This document shows positions 1 to 9,879 of a stretch of 64,000 nucleotides of DNA, in pieces. The DNA lies in contig OY282444.1 in NCBI GenBank assembly GCA_958296125.1, positions 4,373,623 to 4,437,622 of the forward strand, read 5' to 3'. The notes under the pieces were generated by a model, which was not told the origin of the DNA, ran no database searches, and saw only the letters and a program-made list of their open reading frames with translations. How positions within the stretch are numbered: the first letter of the stretch is position 1; the number at the start of each line of letters is the position of its first letter. The position numbers were made by a program, and so were the translations under genes. This DNA is from an uncultured Poribacteria bacterium. GTDB lineage: Bacteria > Poribacteria > WGA-4E > PCPOR2b.

Positions 1-250
1 TCTCTCGCAAAAAGCGAGGTGGTTTGTTGACATTTGCTTTTTGGAAATGTCCACTCTCAGGGCGATTGACCTTGTTTTGGCGGCGGGAGCCGAAGCCTAA
101 TTGGATGGCATTGTAGCCCTCACGGTCTTGCGTTTTAATCTGTATGATCGGGCAGGGCCCCGCTTCGACGACCGTGACTGGAATCGCAGCCCCGGATTCG
201 TCAAAGATTTGTGTCATGCCAATCTTCTTTCCTAATATTCCACTACTCAT
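1..250 (-). CDS. rplC: 50S ribosomal protein L3, N-terminal part
   Basis: The reading frame begins at 250 and runs off the window, so only the first 83 residues are visible. The N-terminus [20 protein letters not shown] is the conserved L3 opening. L3 is an early-assembly protein of the large subunit near the peptidyl-transferase centre. A GGAGAGG Shine-Dalgarno lies just upstream of the ATG. It follows rpsJ by about 45 bases on the same strand, the usual S10-operon order. Confidence 0.95.
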   Translation of the reverse strand, partial: MSSGILGKKIGMTQIFDESGAAIPVTVVEAGPCPIIQIKTQDREGYNAIQLGFGSRRQNKVNRPESGHFQKANVNKPPRFLRE

Positions 251-294
251 CTTGCCTCTCCGCAACGGGGATATTCAGGTTAAACGACGTGTAT

Positions 295-609
295 CTATAG
301 AAGCGTAATTTTTACATCAACGCCGGCTGGCAAATCTAAGCGCATTAGCGCATTGACTGTCTTGGGGGTCGTCTGTAAAATATCCAATAACCGTTTGTGA
401 ATTCGCATTGCAAACTGCTCACGGGATTTTTTATCTTTGAATGTCGATCGCTGCACAGTATAAATATGCTGCTTGATCGGCAGCGGAATCGGACCCGAGA
501 CTAATGCGCCGGTCCGCTTAGCAGTTTCTGCGATTTGAGCTGCAGAATGATCTAACAAACGGTAATCAAATGACTTCAAACGAATCCTTATCCGCTGATT
601 ATCCATCAA
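295..609 (-). CDS. rpsJ: 30S ribosomal protein S10
   Basis: 104 residues, normal length for S10 (about 102-105). Typical stretches are [14 protein letters not shown] near the N-terminus, the long-loop segment with GPIPLPIK, and [13 protein letters not shown] at the C-terminus. S10 is a small-subunit head protein and the NusB partner in antitermination. Two adjacent Met codons (609 and 606) can serve as start. It lies between tuf and rplC, joining the str and S10 clusters in one direction. Confidence 0.97.
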   Translation of the reverse strand: MMDNQRIRIRLKSFDYRLLDHSAAQIAETAKRTGALVSGPIPLPIKQHIYTVQRSTFKDKKSREQFAMRIHKRLLDILQTTPKTVNALMRLDLPAGVDVKITLL

Positions 610-704
610 TACTCCAACCGTTCAAGCGTTCATTGGCTCATTAATGAACCAATAAACAAATTGTTTTCATGTTATCAACAGTTGCAAACTAGCACCATTG
701 GTTA

Positions 705-1904
705 TTACTCAATCACCTCTGAAACAACGCCGGCACCGACGGTGTGTCCACCTTCACGAATGGCAAACCTCAGTTCCTCTTCCAAAGCAATGGGTTTAGT
801 GAGCTCAACAGTAATACGGATATTATCTCCGGGCATGACCATTTCAACACCATCAGGAAGATTCATCACGCCTGTCACATCTGTTGTGCGGAAGTAGAAC
901 TGTGGACGATAGCCACTGAAAAATGGTGTCCAGCGTCCCCCTTCATCTTTGTTCAGGATATAGATTTCAGCCCCAAACTTTGTGTGCGGGGTAATACTCC
1001 CCGGCGCGGCGAGCACTTGCCCGCGCTCAACATCCTCACGTTCAATACCACGGAGTAGAACACCAGCATTATCGCCCGCGAGGCCTTCGTCAAGCTGCTT
1101 ATGGAACATCTCGACACCGGTCGCAACTGTGCTGCGAGTCGGCGAGAGCCCAACAATCTCGACGGTGTCGCCAACATGGACAATACCGCGTTCGATACGA
1201 CCCGTCACAACCGTCCCCCGCCCCGTGATTGAAAAGATATCTTCCACAGGCATTAGGTAGGGCCTATCAACGTCTCGGACCGGTTCGGGAATCCACTCGT
1301 CACACGCCTGCATGAGCTCTAAAATTGACTGACATTCCTCGGCATTCGGATCCCCGTCGCTTTCCATAGCTTGGAGGGCGGACCCAGTAATAACTGGGAT
1401 GTCATCACCGGGGAACTCATATTCAGTGAGCAGTTCTCGGACTTCGAGTTCTACCAATTCTAGGAGCTCTTCATCGTCAACCATGTCCGCCTTATTCAGG
1501 TAGACAACGAGACTCGGCACGTTCACCTGTCGTGCCAAAAGGACATGCTCACGGGTTTGGGGCATGGGCCCATCAGCAGCGGAGACAACAAGGATTGCGC
1601 CATCCATCTGCGCCGCACCGGTAATCATGTTTTTGATATAGTCAGCGTGCCCAGGGCAGTCTACGTGAGCGTAGTGTCGATTCTCCGTCTCATACTCAAC
1701 ATGCGCGGTGTTAATAGTAATCCCGCGCTCCTTTTCTTCGGGCGCTGCATCAATCTCGTCGTAAGTTTTTACATACTGGCCCCCCGATAGATTTGACAAC
1801 ACCATGGTAATTGCAGCCGTTAATGTCGTTTTACCGTGATCAACGTGTCCAATTGTACCGATATTGACGTGCGGCTTAGTCCTTTCAAATTTTTGCTTTG
1901 CCAT
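705..1904 (-). CDS. tuf: Elongation factor Tu
   Basis: 399 residues, full length. The GTPase that delivers aminoacyl-tRNA to the ribosome. G1 is GHVDHGKT (about residues 19-26), G3 DCPGH, G4 NKAD; domains 2 and 3 follow, including [18 protein letters not shown]. The start is supported by GAGGAG upstream of the ATG at 1904. The fusA-tuf gap of 177 bases is longer than expected for a tight operon and contains an IS200/IS605-like end relic, so tuf may have its own transcript as well. Confidence 0.98.
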   Translation of the reverse strand: MAKQKFERTKPHVNIGTIGHVDHGKTTLTAAITMVLSNLSGGQYVKTYDEIDAAPEEKERGITINTAHVEYETENRHYAHVDCPGHADYIKNMITGAAQMDGAILVVSAADGPMPQTREHVLLARQVNVPSLVVYLNKADMVDDEELLELVELEVRELLTEYEFPGDDIPVITGSALQAMESDGDPNAEECQSILELMQACDEWIPEPVRDVDRPYLMPVEDIFSITGRGTVVTGRIERGIVHVGDTVEIVGLSPTRSTVATGVEMFHKQLDEGLAGDNAGVLLRGIEREDVERGQVLAAPGSITPHTKFGAEIYILNKDEGGRWTPFFSGYRPQFYFRTTDVTGVMNLPDGVEMVMPGDNIRITVELTKPIALEEELRFAIREGGHTVGAGVVSEVIE

Positions 1905-1937
1905 GTATAAATCTCCTCACATTCTAATAGCTTAAAT

Positions 1938-1954
1938 TTGACATACTCCCAAGG
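1938..1954 (-). repeat. Short IS200/IS605-type right-end relic upstream of tuf
   Basis: On the minus strand this reads CCTTGGGAGTATGTCAA, the same terminal word found with a hairpin at 44545, 49103 and 59491. Only the 3' portion is recognisable here; the CTTTAG loop arm is missing. It lies between fusA and tuf, 34 bases before the tuf ATG. Called by similarity to the other copies. Confidence 0.45.
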
Positions 1955-2081
1955 CTGAAGCAGTGTCTATTCACCTAACCCCTAATACCCCCTCGCGCGA
2001 CAGCTCCATGCTCAATTCATCAGACACGGTCGCGCCTCACTGTTGAACGTTGGTAATAAGCGATATCAACAGTGGGAACGG

Positions 2082-4175
2082 TTAAACAGAAAATCCTTTT
2101 GACGAGATAATTTCCTGAGCAATGCTCTGGGGAACGCAATTATAATGTGCAAACTCCATTGAGTAAGTCGCCCGTCCTTGCGTCAGAGAGCGGAGCGTTT
2201 TAACATAACCGAACATTTCAGCAAGCGGAACATAGGCTTTAATGACCTGTATTCCGGACTTGGGGTGCATATCTGTCTGGAGAATTTGTGCACGCCGCGC
2301 ATTTAAATCCCCCATTACCTTTCCTAAATAGGCATCTGGAGCAATAACTTCAATCTCCATGATTGGTTCGAGCAGCATCGGGTCTGCTCGTTTCACTGCG
2401 TCTTTGAAGGCAATCCGAGCAGCGTTTGAAAATGCGATCTCTGAAGAATCAACGGTATGGTAAGAACCATCATACAATCGCACCCCTACATCAACAATAG
2501 GGTAGCCTCCTAAAATCCCGGCGGTCATCCCCTCTTCAAGCCCCTTACGGACAGCAGGGATATATTCTTGGGGAATGGCCCCGCCCTTGATTTCATTGAC
2601 GAATTCAAAACCGGCTCCTTGTTCTAATGGGTAAAGTTCAATAACCACATGTCCGAATTGACCGCGCCCCCCGGATTGCCGAACAAAACGCTCGTTCGCT
2701 TTTGCAGAGAGCCGGACCGTCTCACGATAAGCAACTTGAGGTTGGCCAATCTCTGCTGAAACCTTAAATTCCCGAACCAAGCGATCCACGATAATCTCTA
2801 AATGCAACTCTCCCATACCGGACAGGAGGGTTTGTCCAGTTTCTTGCTCCTGATGAACCTTAAACGTTGGATCTTCTTCAGCCAACTTTGATAGTGCCAC
2901 GTTCATCTTTTCAATGTCCGACTTTGTTTGCGGCTCGATAGCAATGGACATTACTGGAGATGGGAATGCCATCGATTCCAGAACAGTGGGGGCATTGGGG
3001 TCACAAACAGTGTCGCCGGTCATCACGGATTTGAAGCCAATGACAGCGGCGATATCACCCGCATAAACGGCTTGACGTTCCTCACGCTTGTTTGCGTGTA
3101 GCTGCATCAGTCGCCCAATCCTTTCAAATTTCCGATCTGTGCTATTGTATACCGTCATTCCTCTAGCTAAGACACCGGAGTAAACGCGGAGGAATGTCAG
3201 CTTGCCAACATGCGGATCGGTCGTAATTTTGAAAGCGAGTGCAGACAAAGGCGCATTGTCGTTCGCCAAGCGCGTGTTTTCCTCTTCAGTCTCTGGATTC
3301 AAGCCGGTTACCGGTGGCACATCTATTGGGGAGGGCAGGTAATCAACGACAGCCTCTAATAGCGGTTGGATGCCTTTATTCTTGAGGGCAGTGCCGCACA
3401 AGACGGGAACAATTTTTCCGCTTAACGTTGCGCTCCTCAAACCCGCTTTGATCTCCTCTTCGGACAATTCAATCCCATCAATATATTTAACCAAGAAGTC
3501 ATCGTCGCACTCGGCAATGGCTTCCAACATCTGTTCCCGATATTCTAGAACACTCCCCATCATTTCATCTGGAATATCTATATCGAACATTATAGATCCG
3601 AAACTGGCTTCGTCCCATGTCAGCCCTTTCATCGAAATCAGGTCGACAATGCCACTAAATCGCTCGGAGGAGCCAATTGGCAGTTGGATTGGTATCGCTG
3701 AGGCACCCAGCCGCTCAATCATCATTTCGACCGTTCGGAAAAAGTCTGCGCCAGTTCGATCCATTTTATTGACGAGCGCGATACGGGGCACCTGATATTT
3801 ATCCGCTTGTCTCCAGACCGTTTCGGACTGGGGCTCCACGCCGCCAACTGCACAGAAAACAGCAACAGCCCCATCAAGAATCCGCAACGATCTTTCCACT
3901 TCAACTGTAAAGTCGATATGTCCGGGGGTATCAATAATGTTGACACCGTGTCCATTCCATTGGCACGTGGTTGCGGCAGCGGTAATCGTAATACCTCGTT
4001 CCTGTTCCTGTGCCATCCAATCCATTGTGGTAGTGCCATCGTCGACCTCCCCCATACGATGCACTTTGCCTGTGTAATACAACATCCGTTCGGTGACAGT
4101 TGTCTTGCCCGCATCAATATGTGCCATGATGCCGATGTTGCGTGTATGGGTCAATGGAAATCGGCGTTGCTCCAT
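2082..4175 (-). CDS. fusA: Elongation factor G
   Basis: Translocation GTPase. G1 [10 protein letters not shown]3 DTPGH, G4 NKMD; domains II-V follow in normal order, giving about 697 residues from the start at 4175, where family homology begins ([20 protein letters not shown]). The open frame extends in-frame to a GTG at 4238 with further ATGs at 4223 and 4199, and none of the candidates has a strong Shine-Dalgarno. The upstream 21 residues are not typical of EF-G. It lies between rpsG and tuf in str-operon order. Confidence 0.96.
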   Translation of the reverse strand: MEQRRFPLTHTRNIGIMAHIDAGKTTVTERMLYYTGKVHRMGEVDDGTTTMDWMAQEQERGITITAAATTCQWNGHGVNIIDTPGHIDFTVEVERSLRILDGAVAVFCAVGGVEPQSETVWRQADKYQVPRIALVNKMDRTGADFFRTVEMMIERLGASAIPIQLPIGSSERFSGIVDLISMKGLTWDEASFGSIMFDIDIPDEMMGSVLEYREQMLEAIAECDDDFLVKYIDGIELSEEEIKAGLRSATLSGKIVPVLCGTALKNKGIQPLLEAVVDYLPSPIDVPPVTGLNPETEEENTRLANDNAPLSALAFKITTDPHVGKLTFLRVYSGVLARGMTVYNSTDRKFERIGRLMQLHANKREERQAVYAGDIAAVIGFKSVMTGDTVCDPNAPTVLESMAFPSPVMSIAIEPQTKSDIEKMNVALSKLAEEDPTFKVHQEQETGQTLLSGMGELHLEIIVDRLVREFKVSAEIGQPQVAYRETVRLSAKANERFVRQSGGRGQFGHVVIELYPLEQGAGFEFVNEIKGGAIPQEYIPAVRKGLEEGMTAGILGGYPIVDVGVRLYDGSYHTVDSSEIAFSNAARIAFKDAVKRADPMLLEPIMEIEVIAPDAYLGKVMGDLNARRAQILQTDMHPKSGIQVIKAYVPLAEMFGYVKTLRSLTQGRATYSMEFAHYNCVPQSIAQEIISSKGFSV

Positions 4176-4295
4176 GGAGCGCCGGTTTTCAGAGATCATT
4201 TGATTTTGTTTTGTTAGTCTCATTTTTTCTAAAACCACTCACGATCCGATACAAAAATTACCGCCCCGATAGATTGGGGCTTCGCTGCGCTCAGC

Positions 4296-4766
4296 TTACC
4301 AACGATAGTGTGCAAACGCTCGATTCGCCTCCGCCATCCGATGTTGATCCAGCTTTTTGCGAATTGAAGCCCCGTCATTCTTAGCGGCATCTAATAGTTC
4401 TCCCGCCAACCGCTCTGCCATCGTTTTCTCTCCACGATCTCTTGCCGATTGAATCATCCAACGGAGTGCCAATGTGGTGCGACGCTCTGCTTTGACATCA
4501 ACTGGCACTTGGTAGGTCGCGCCTCCAACCCGCCGAGACCGAATTTCAAGAACTGGCTTAACGTTGTTAATTGCTTCGTGGAAAACGGTAAGCCCATCTT
4601 GGTTAGTGCGTTTTTCAACGATGTCTATACTATTGTATAGAATTGCCCGGGCAACACTCTTCTTTCCACGAGCCATTAAGAAGTTTATAAATTTCGCCAC
4701 CAATTTACTGTTATATTTTGGGTCCGGGAGTATGTCCCGTTTAACAACCTCTGCACGGCGTGGCAT
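4296..4766 (-). CDS. rpsG: 30S ribosomal protein S7
   Basis: 156 residues, the standard S7 length. N-terminus [20 protein letters not shown] and the block [19 protein letters not shown] are diagnostic. S7 nucleates the 3' domain of 16S rRNA and is the usual autoregulator of the str operon. The start has a GAGGAAGG Shine-Dalgarno. Only 11 bases separate it from the rpsL stop. Confidence 0.98.
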   Translation of the reverse strand: MPRRAEVVKRDILPDPKYNSKLVAKFINFLMARGKKSVARAILYNSIDIVEKRTNQDGLTVFHEAINNVKPVLEIRSRRVGGATYQVPVDVKAERRTTLALRWMIQSARDRGEKTMAERLAGELLDAAKNDGASIRKKLDQHRMAEANRAFAHYRW

Positions 4767-4777
4767 ACCTTCCTCCT

Positions 4778-5149
4778 CTAGCTGGCACTCTTTGCGCCAT
4801 ATTTCGATCTGGCCTGCCTTCGATTCTCAACACCTGCTGTGTCCAGGGTGCCTCGGACGATATGGTATCTGACATTGGGCAAATCCTTAACTCTTCCGCC
4901 CCTTACGAGCACCACCGAGTGTTCCTGAAGATTATGATCGATACCGGGGATATAACAGGTAGCTTCTTGACCATTCGTAAAACGGACGCGAGCGACCTTG
5001 CGAAGTGCCGAATTCGGCTTCGTTGGTGTTACGGTCCTGACTTGTAAACAGATGCCCCGCCGTTGCGGACAATTTTCCAGGACCGGAGATTTACTTTTCT
5101 TACGTGGTCTTTTACGAGATTTCCTGACTAGCTGATTAATCGTTGGCAT
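4778..5149 (-). CDS. rpsL: 30S ribosomal protein S12 with Thr at the streptomycin-site lysine
   Basis: 123 residues from the ATG at 5149, chosen because a GAGGTGG Shine-Dalgarno precedes it and homology begins [10 protein letters not shown]; the frame stays open upstream to 5209. S12 is the decoding-centre protein. The normally invariant [10 protein letters not shown] is [11 protein letters not shown] here: residue 43 (gene numbering) is Thr (codon ACG, 5021-5023 on the complement) rather than Lys. K88 and the RimO-target aspartate D89 in GRVKDLP are retained. First gene after the cluster promoter. Confidence 0.97.
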   Translation of the reverse strand: MPTINQLVRKSRKRPRKKSKSPVLENCPQRRGICLQVRTVTPTKPNSALRKVARVRFTNGQEATCYIPGIDHNLQEHSVVLVRGGRVKDLPNVRYHIVRGTLDTAGVENRRQARSKYGAKSAS

Positions 5150-5188
5150 ATCCACCTCAACTGACTCATAATGTGCAGACATAAATAA

Positions 5189-5206
5189 AGCCCCACCATG
5201 GGGGCT
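5189..5206 (-). terminator. Hairpin in the rpsL leader, attenuator-like
   Basis: On the minus strand AGCCCC-CATGGT-GGGGCT is followed by a T-rich stretch (TTATTTAT). It lies about 40 bases before the rpsL start and downstream of the promoter at 5336-5364. It may act as an attenuator or ribosomal-protein control element; the U-run is interrupted, so termination would be partial. Confidence 0.45.
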
Positions 5207-5335
5207 CACAAAGTTCTACTCTATAACAAAGTAAAAGTAACTGTGAAAAACACGCCAAAGTGTTTTGGAACTATAAAGTCCTCCCCCTTTTCACCTCATT
5301 TAAGGCGAAAATCCAAAGTTAGCGTCAGACAGCGA

Positions 5336-5364
5336 ATTATACCAAACTGATAATTGAATGTCAA
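5336..5364 (-). promoter_or_regulatory. Consensus sigma-70 promoter of the str cluster
   Basis: On the minus strand TTGACA (5364-5359) and TATAAT (5341-5336) match consensus fully with a 17-base spacer. Predicted transcription start is near 5329, giving a leader of about 180 nt before rpsL. This is the strongest promoter in the window, consistent with ribosomal-protein and elongation-factor expression. Confidence 0.85.
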
Positions 5365-5447
5365 GCCCTTTTCTGCGTTTTTTGTTAAGTTTTTTGATGT
5401 TGCTCCAAAATTAACGAAATATTACGGATTCTGTTTCCTCCAATCAG

Positions 5448-6455
5448 TTACATCTGTATTGCTGGTTCTTGGACTGTGTCCAGCAACCGGGTGATTACCG
5501 CATCAGAATCAACACCCTCAGCTTCCGCGTGAAAATTGGTGAGCACACGATGTCGGAGAACAGCGGGCGCCACCGACTTAACATCTTCTATAGAGGCATT
5601 CACACGCCCCCGTAGAATCCCGCGGGCTTTCGCGCCAAGGATGAGATACTGCCCCGCCCGGGGCCCCGCACCCCACCTTACCCACTGTTGAATAAAATCC
5701 GGGGCATCTTTGCTTCTGGGACGGGTCGCCCTTGCTAACCTGACCGCATACTGCACAACGTTATCAGCGGCTGAAACCCGCCGGACAATCTGATTCAGCG
5801 TGATGATGTCCTCGCCAGAAAGCACGGGCTCCAGTTCGGGCTCATCAACGCTGGTTGTCGAAGAAACGATTGTGACCTCCTCCTCCTCACTCGGATAGTC
5901 GATCACAAGCTTAAACATGAAACGGTCTAATTGTGCCTCTGGGAGTGGGTATGTTCCTTCCTGCTCAATCGGATTCTGTGTGGCAAGGACGAAGAACGGT
6001 TGTTCCAGATTATACATGGTGCCGCCCGCTGTGACATGATACTCCTGCATCGCTTCGAGTAATGCGGCTTGAGTCTTGGGTGGGGTTCGGTTGATTTCAT
6101 CGGCAAGCAAAATGTTGGCAAATATGGGGCCTTGGATGAAACGGATCTCCCGATGACCGGTGGAGCGTTCCTCTTCTAAAACGTCTGTGCCAGTAATATC
6201 GGCGGGCATCAGATCCGGCGTAAATTGGATTCGCTTAAACTGGAGCTTGAGGATTTGGGCGAGCGTCTTAATCATCAAGGTTTTGGCGAGGCCGGGCACC
6301 CCTTCAAGCAAGCAATGGCCGCCTGCAAAGAACGCCATCAGCATCTGATCGATTACTGCCTCTTGACCGACAATCGCTTTTTTGAGTTGCTCCGAAATGA
6401 GATCTTTGGCATCCATCAGTTTTTCGATTGCTTGAACTTCTTCTGTTGCTGGCAT
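5448..6455 (-). CDS. MoxR-family AAA+ ATPase
   Basis: 335 residues. Walker A is in [12 protein letters not shown], Walker B in ILLADEINR with the following [15 protein letters not shown], and sensor 1 in [20 protein letters not shown], all characteristic of MoxR (AAA_3 plus lid). These ATPases act as chaperones, often for von Willebrand A or DUF58 partners; no such partner is on this strand within the window. An extra N-terminal helix (residues 1-25) is rich in Glu and Lys. It lies upstream of the str cluster with its own transcript. Confidence 0.9.
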   Translation of the reverse strand: MPATEEVQAIEKLMDAKDLISEQLKKAIVGQEAVIDQMLMAFFAGGHCLLEGVPGLAKTLMIKTLAQILKLQFKRIQFTPDLMPADITGTDVLEEERSTGHREIRFIQGPIFANILLADEINRTPPKTQAALLEAMQEYHVTAGGTMYNLEQPFFVLATQNPIEQEGTYPLPEAQLDRFMFKLVIDYPSEEEEVTIVSSTTSVDEPELEPVLSGEDIITLNQIVRRVSAADNVVQYAVRLARATRPRSKDAPDFIQQWVRWGAGPRAGQYLILGAKARGILRGRVNASIEDVKSVAPAVLRHRVLTNFHAEAEGVDSDAVITRLLDTVQEPAIQM

Positions 6456-6540
6456 GGTGTCTGTGGCTCCTTATGAATTTCAATCTTTATAGGAGTTACG
6501 CAGTTTGGTTTATAGTCGCGCAATTTGTGGCGCGTCCGGA

Positions 6541-6563
6541 CGGGCGATTTATCACCCGACTAC
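6541..6563 (-). repeat. REP-like hairpin with GTAG head
   Basis: Read on the minus strand: GTAG followed by T and the stem CGGGTGAT-AA-ATCGCCCG (8 pairs with one wobble). It lies in the 320-base gap between MoxR and the first dioxygenase. It has the GTRG-plus-palindrome layout of the other REPs in this window. Confidence 0.5.
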
Positions 6564-6682
6564 AAAGCTTTAAGCGTGTAACTGCATAAGTCCTACTCTA
6601 ATGAGAACTAGCTTCTTTGTCAATCCTTAATCAATCGGTTGAATCGGCATCGCAGGCTGGCATCTCGTTAAATACGAGCCCC

Positions 6683-6706
6683 GTGGGTCGGGCTTCCTAG
6701 CCCGAC
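6683..6706 (+). repeat. REP hairpin, GTGG head, AGCCCGAC family
   Basis: GTGG followed by the perfect stem GTCGGGCT-TCCT-AGCCCGAC (overlapping the last G of the head). The same 20-base palindrome occurs at 40560 and 48169 with GTAG heads. The rest of the 6456-6775 gap shows no gene. Confidence 0.75.
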
Positions 6707-6775
6707 TGCACCAATAAACCCACTACTTTCACGTTTCATGCTCTTCGCATTTCATACTTTCTTTTGACATGAGCC

Positions 6776-7720
6776 TCATTTCTTTCCGTGAATCTCCGCC
6801 GTTTGTTTCGCAACTGTTACAAGTTGGTCTTCATCCCACTGTTCTTGCTGCTGCAACGCGTATAGCGATGTATACCCCCCCGACCAGTCTGGAGGCACTA
6901 GGCATGGGCGGTCATCATGGTGTGCCCAGCGCGCCGGTTTACCCCTTACTATGGTGCCCTCATATCGACTGGGTAACGGATTGGCGGTATAGGTGAACGC
7001 ATCGGCTGACGAATAGACATTCAATAACAGGGGCCGCCCTTGATCGGACAGGTTCGGCTTGGAACCGTGAATCACGCGGCAGTTATGAATCGTAATAGAT
7101 CCGGCGGCTCCCTTCAGATAATGGACATTCTCCGTGTCAACGTGTTTGGCATCTTCATCACTAAGGCAGCCGACCCATTGATCGTTGGCGTTGTATTGAT
7201 TGAACAGTTCGCCCTTGTGACTTCCGGGGATGGCACCAAGGGGTCCCTGACCATCGCCGACATCATGAAGATAAACGCCGATTGTGAGTGGACTATAGTT
7301 GGTATGGGGCCAATAGGTGATGTCTTGATGCCACTTAACCTCCTCGCCACCTTCTGCCCATTTGAAATTCAATTTCGAGTGATGGAATTTCACGTCCGGT
7401 CCCACCAGATCCGCTGCCACCTCAGCGATAACCGACTGGGAAGCAAACTCCCAATAGGTTGGGTGATGTTCAACGGGACTGGTCAGACGGCGTAGGCGGG
7501 GATTGTCAGCTGTGTGGCCCGGTTCCAGATCGAACACCATATCCGACTTATTCAAGGATCGGCTGCGCTGCACCATTTCATCTGTAACGTCAATTAGACG
7601 TTCGACCCAATCCTGCGATACAATGCGTTCAACGAGCAGATATCCATTATCGAAATAAAATTGACGCTGCTCTTGGGTGAGCACCTCAGGTGTGTGGGAC
7701 AATATCTTCTCAGGTGTCAT
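6776..7720 (-). CDS. Phytanoyl-CoA dioxygenase (PhyH) family protein
   Basis: 314 residues from the ATG at 7720, selected for its AAGGAG Shine-Dalgarno; the frame is open to 7750. Fe(II)/2-oxoglutarate oxygenase fold: proximal metal ligands in VKWHQDITYW (HxD) and the distal His in HNCRVIHGSKPN, followed by GRPLLLNVYSS for 2-oxoglutarate binding. The substrate cannot be read from sequence. A second PhyH gene lies just upstream on the same strand (37 bases apart), so the two are probably co-transcribed. Confidence 0.88.
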   Translation of the reverse strand: MTPEKILSHTPEVLTQEQRQFYFDNGYLLVERIVSQDWVERLIDVTDEMVQRSRSLNKSDMVFDLEPGHTADNPRLRRLTSPVEHHPTYWEFASQSVIAEVAADLVGPDVKFHHSKLNFKWAEGGEEVKWHQDITYWPHTNYSPLTIGVYLHDVGDGQGPLGAIPGSHKGELFNQYNANDQWVGCLSDEDAKHVDTENVHYLKGAAGSITIHNCRVIHGSKPNLSDQGRPLLLNVYSSADAFTYTANPLPSRYEGTIVRGKPARWAHHDDRPCLVPPDWSGGYTSLYALQQQEQWDEDQLVTVAKQTAEIHGKK

Positions 7721-7756
7721 CGGATAACTCCTTCTATGAAAAATCAACAACGGGGT

Positions 7757-8599
7757 TTACGTTTTCTGCGAATCCGATTGTCGTCGATACAAAATCCGTC
7801 CATGCGGTTCAGCGGTGCCATCGTATTTTGGATTCAGATGGCGAACCATTTCCTGCGCGCCCTTGGACCAGTCTTCGGGGATGGGATGTGTCTTGCTAGC
7901 CAGCTGTGCCTTGACGCGCTCCGGCAACTCGCAAAAATCGGGCTGAAACCAGAGTGTAATAACTGTGCGGCGTTCATCAGAGTTGTTTGCGTGTGATGCG
8001 TGCAGCAGGCGTGAATCACCAATTAGTAGGTCACCCGCTTTGACCGGGACATCAATTTCATCAGGGCGCGTCGAAAATTCCGGGCGGTTTAGGTCCTTTG
8101 CCTCTGAAATCTCACCGGCGTGTGGCTCCGTGATTAAATCGTGGAGGGGGTTATGCTTAAAATGCGACCCCGGGATCACGCGGAGACAACCGTTATGCGG
8201 CGTGGTGTCAGTCAGGTAATACATAAAAAAGACCTGCTGCGGTCGTGGGGCATAGGTGGTTGGATCTGCCCAACCGAACCAGTCGTAGTGCCAAAACAGC
8301 GGCGGACTGTGCGGCGGCTTGCTGAGGATATACCCACTGGTAAAAGTTGGATCCTTGAACCCCATTGATTTTAATGCGTCAAGCGACACCTGCCACGAAA
8401 TCAGTTCCGCGAAAACCGGATCCTCATAAGTTCTAAACGCGCTCCCTTGGGAACGGTAATATCTTTTGTGTTCCTCTGTCATGTTTGCACAGAGTCGGTC
8501 CGTCACACCTCTAAGTCGATTGAGTAGCGCATCGCTGAGCATATTCTCAAAGATACAGCACCCTTCATTGACAAGTTGGTTATATTTCGCTTTCGACAT
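7757..8599 (-). CDS. Phytanoyl-CoA dioxygenase (PhyH) family protein
   Basis: 280 residues from the ATG at 8599, preceded by GAGAGG; an open extension reaches 8638. Metal-binding HxD in LFWHYDWFGW, distal His in DSRLLHASHANNSDERR, and the 2-oxoglutarate Arg region ERRTVITLWFQ. Only limited similarity to its neighbour, so not a recent tandem duplicate. First gene of a likely two-gene operon, divergent from the sugar isomerase at 8818. Confidence 0.87.
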   Translation of the reverse strand: MSKAKYNQLVNEGCCIFENMLSDALLNRLRGVTDRLCANMTEEHKRYYRSQGSAFRTYEDPVFAELISWQVSLDALKSMGFKDPTFTSGYILSKPPHSPPLFWHYDWFGWADPTTYAPRPQQVFFMYYLTDTTPHNGCLRVIPGSHFKHNPLHDLITEPHAGEISEAKDLNRPEFSTRPDEIDVPVKAGDLLIGDSRLLHASHANNSDERRTVITLWFQPDFCELPERVKAQLASKTHPIPEDWSKGAQEMVRHLNPKYDGTAEPHGRILYRRQSDSQKT

Positions 8600-8733
8600 G
8601 CAACCTCTCACATTAGCAGCTAGATAAATCAGACCCAAACCCTAGTTATTGTAGTCGAACAAGCAGAACAAAGTCAAGAATAGAAATTTATAAAGAGCAG
8701 GTAGCAACTCGTGTTACTCTATCTTTATTTTTA

Positions 8734-8763
8734 TTGACTTTTTTTCGACAGCTCATGTATGAT
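8734..8763 (+). promoter_or_regulatory. Probable sigma-70 promoter for the isomerase/BKACE operon
   Basis: TTGACT and TATGAT separated by 18 bases, in an AT-rich 218-base divergent region. The predicted start lies about 45 bases before the ATG at 8818. Confidence 0.5.
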
Positions 8764-8817
8764 TAAGCAACCCAATCGGCACAGTGACATAGCGATTCTG
8801 ATAATGAGGGAGAACCC

Positions 8818-9699
8818 ATGATTAAACTCGGTTGTAATAGCTTGGTGAAAGACAGAGATAACCCGGGCGGTTGGATAGATATCGAGACGATGATTCATTT
8901 AATTCACACGCTGAGGCTGGATAGCATTGATTTTCAACTCGATAGAGGATTTCGTTCTCTAGAATTAGCGTATCTACGCAGGATCAAAATTTTGTGCCAT
9001 AGGTATGGCTTGCCGATAGGTTTCGTGGGAGTCGGCAGTGGATTTGTCGGCACTGCTCAACTGCCGAATCGGGGTGTGGTTGGTGCGTCACTACCACCGG
9101 AAGAATTACAGCGGCGGATCGATGAAGTCAAGGGAGCCGTGGATGTTGCAGGGTTCATAGGCGCACCACTGATTCGCCTATTCGGTGGCGGGGTGCCTGA
9201 AGGGACGGACAATCGCGCGGCGGTGTGGTCAACGATGATCGCCGCTTTCCAAGAAGTCTCCGATTACGCAGCGGAGAGAGGTATCCTTATCGGGCTTCAC
9301 AACCATCCGCCGGCTGTGGAACCGACGGGCGATGATATCCTGCACATCCTGAAGCAGGTTGACCGTGAGAACTTCACCTTTATCTTGGATACCGGCCGGT
9401 GGCGGGGTGCACCGGGGACGGATGGGTCGGAGGCTCCCGATTCAAATGAGGATATTTACAAATACATGGAACAGACCGCGCCCTACGCCTCATACGTGCG
9501 AGCGAAAATCTATAAGATCGATAGCGGCCGGGAGGAGTGGCTCGATTATAGACGTATTGTTGCTATCCTTAACGAAGTGAATTTCAACGGGAATATGTCG
9601 ATTGTTTTTGAGGACCGGGGCAATCAGTGCGGTTACGCCGAAGCCATTGGATTGGCAGTCAAACATTTACGGGAATCGCTCGCGGAATCGGAGGGGTGA
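8818..9699 (+). CDS. Sugar phosphate isomerase/epimerase-like TIM-barrel protein
   Basis: 293 residues with the AP-endonuclease-2/xylose-isomerase-like fold: IGLHNHPP (metal-binding His in a beta-strand), FILDTGRW (Asp at the next strand) and a late Glu in SIVFEDRG. Members isomerise or epimerise ketoses or cleave related acids; the exact substrate is unknown. GAGGGAG precedes the ATG. A 45-codon ORF and a BKACE gene follow on the same strand with short gaps, suggesting one catabolic operon. Confidence 0.8.
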   Translation: MIKLGCNSLVKDRDNPGGWIDIETMIHLIHTLRLDSIDFQLDRGFRSLELAYLRRIKILCHRYGLPIGFVGVGSGFVGTAQLPNRGVVGASLPPEELQRRIDEVKGAVDVAGFIGAPLIRLFGGGVPEGTDNRAAVWSTMIAAFQEVSDYAAERGILIGLHNHPPAVEPTGDDILHILKQVDRENFTFILDTGRWRGAPGTDGSEAPDSNEDIYKYMEQTAPYASYVRAKIYKIDSGREEWLDYRRIVAILNEVNFNGNMSIVFEDRGNQCGYAEAIGLAVKHLRESLAESEG

Positions 9700-9706
9700 G
9701 AAAAGA

Positions 9707-9844
9707 ATGACCTCAACCCAAAAGCATGAAATTCCGTGGGAGAATATAGGGGAACCGCTGGCGGATTTGCTGTCAACGGTTGTCCATGAAACGATTCAGG
9801 GATACATCAAGGAGGAGATTGATAGACTGTTAGAGGAATCGTAA
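9707..9844 (+). CDS. Small acidic protein, 45 residues, unknown
   Basis: A short frame of 45 residues beginning [15 protein letters not shown] and ending [10 protein letters not shown], preceded by GGAGGGG about 10 bases before the ATG. It sits 7 bases after the isomerase stop and 35 bases before the BKACE start. The C-terminal half should form an amphipathic acidic helix. I recognise no family. The position and ribosome-binding site argue that it is real. Confidence 0.5.
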   Translation: MTSTQKHEIPWENIGEPLADLLSTVVHETIQGYIKEEIDRLLEES

Positions 9845-9879
9845 CTCAAGATCCCCACAGTGGTTTGGAGGAATCGGTT

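Noticed and set aside
4760-5047. Plus-strand ORFs opposite the ribosomal and elongation-factor genes
   Set aside because: They overlap well-identified genes on the other strand and lack family similarity.
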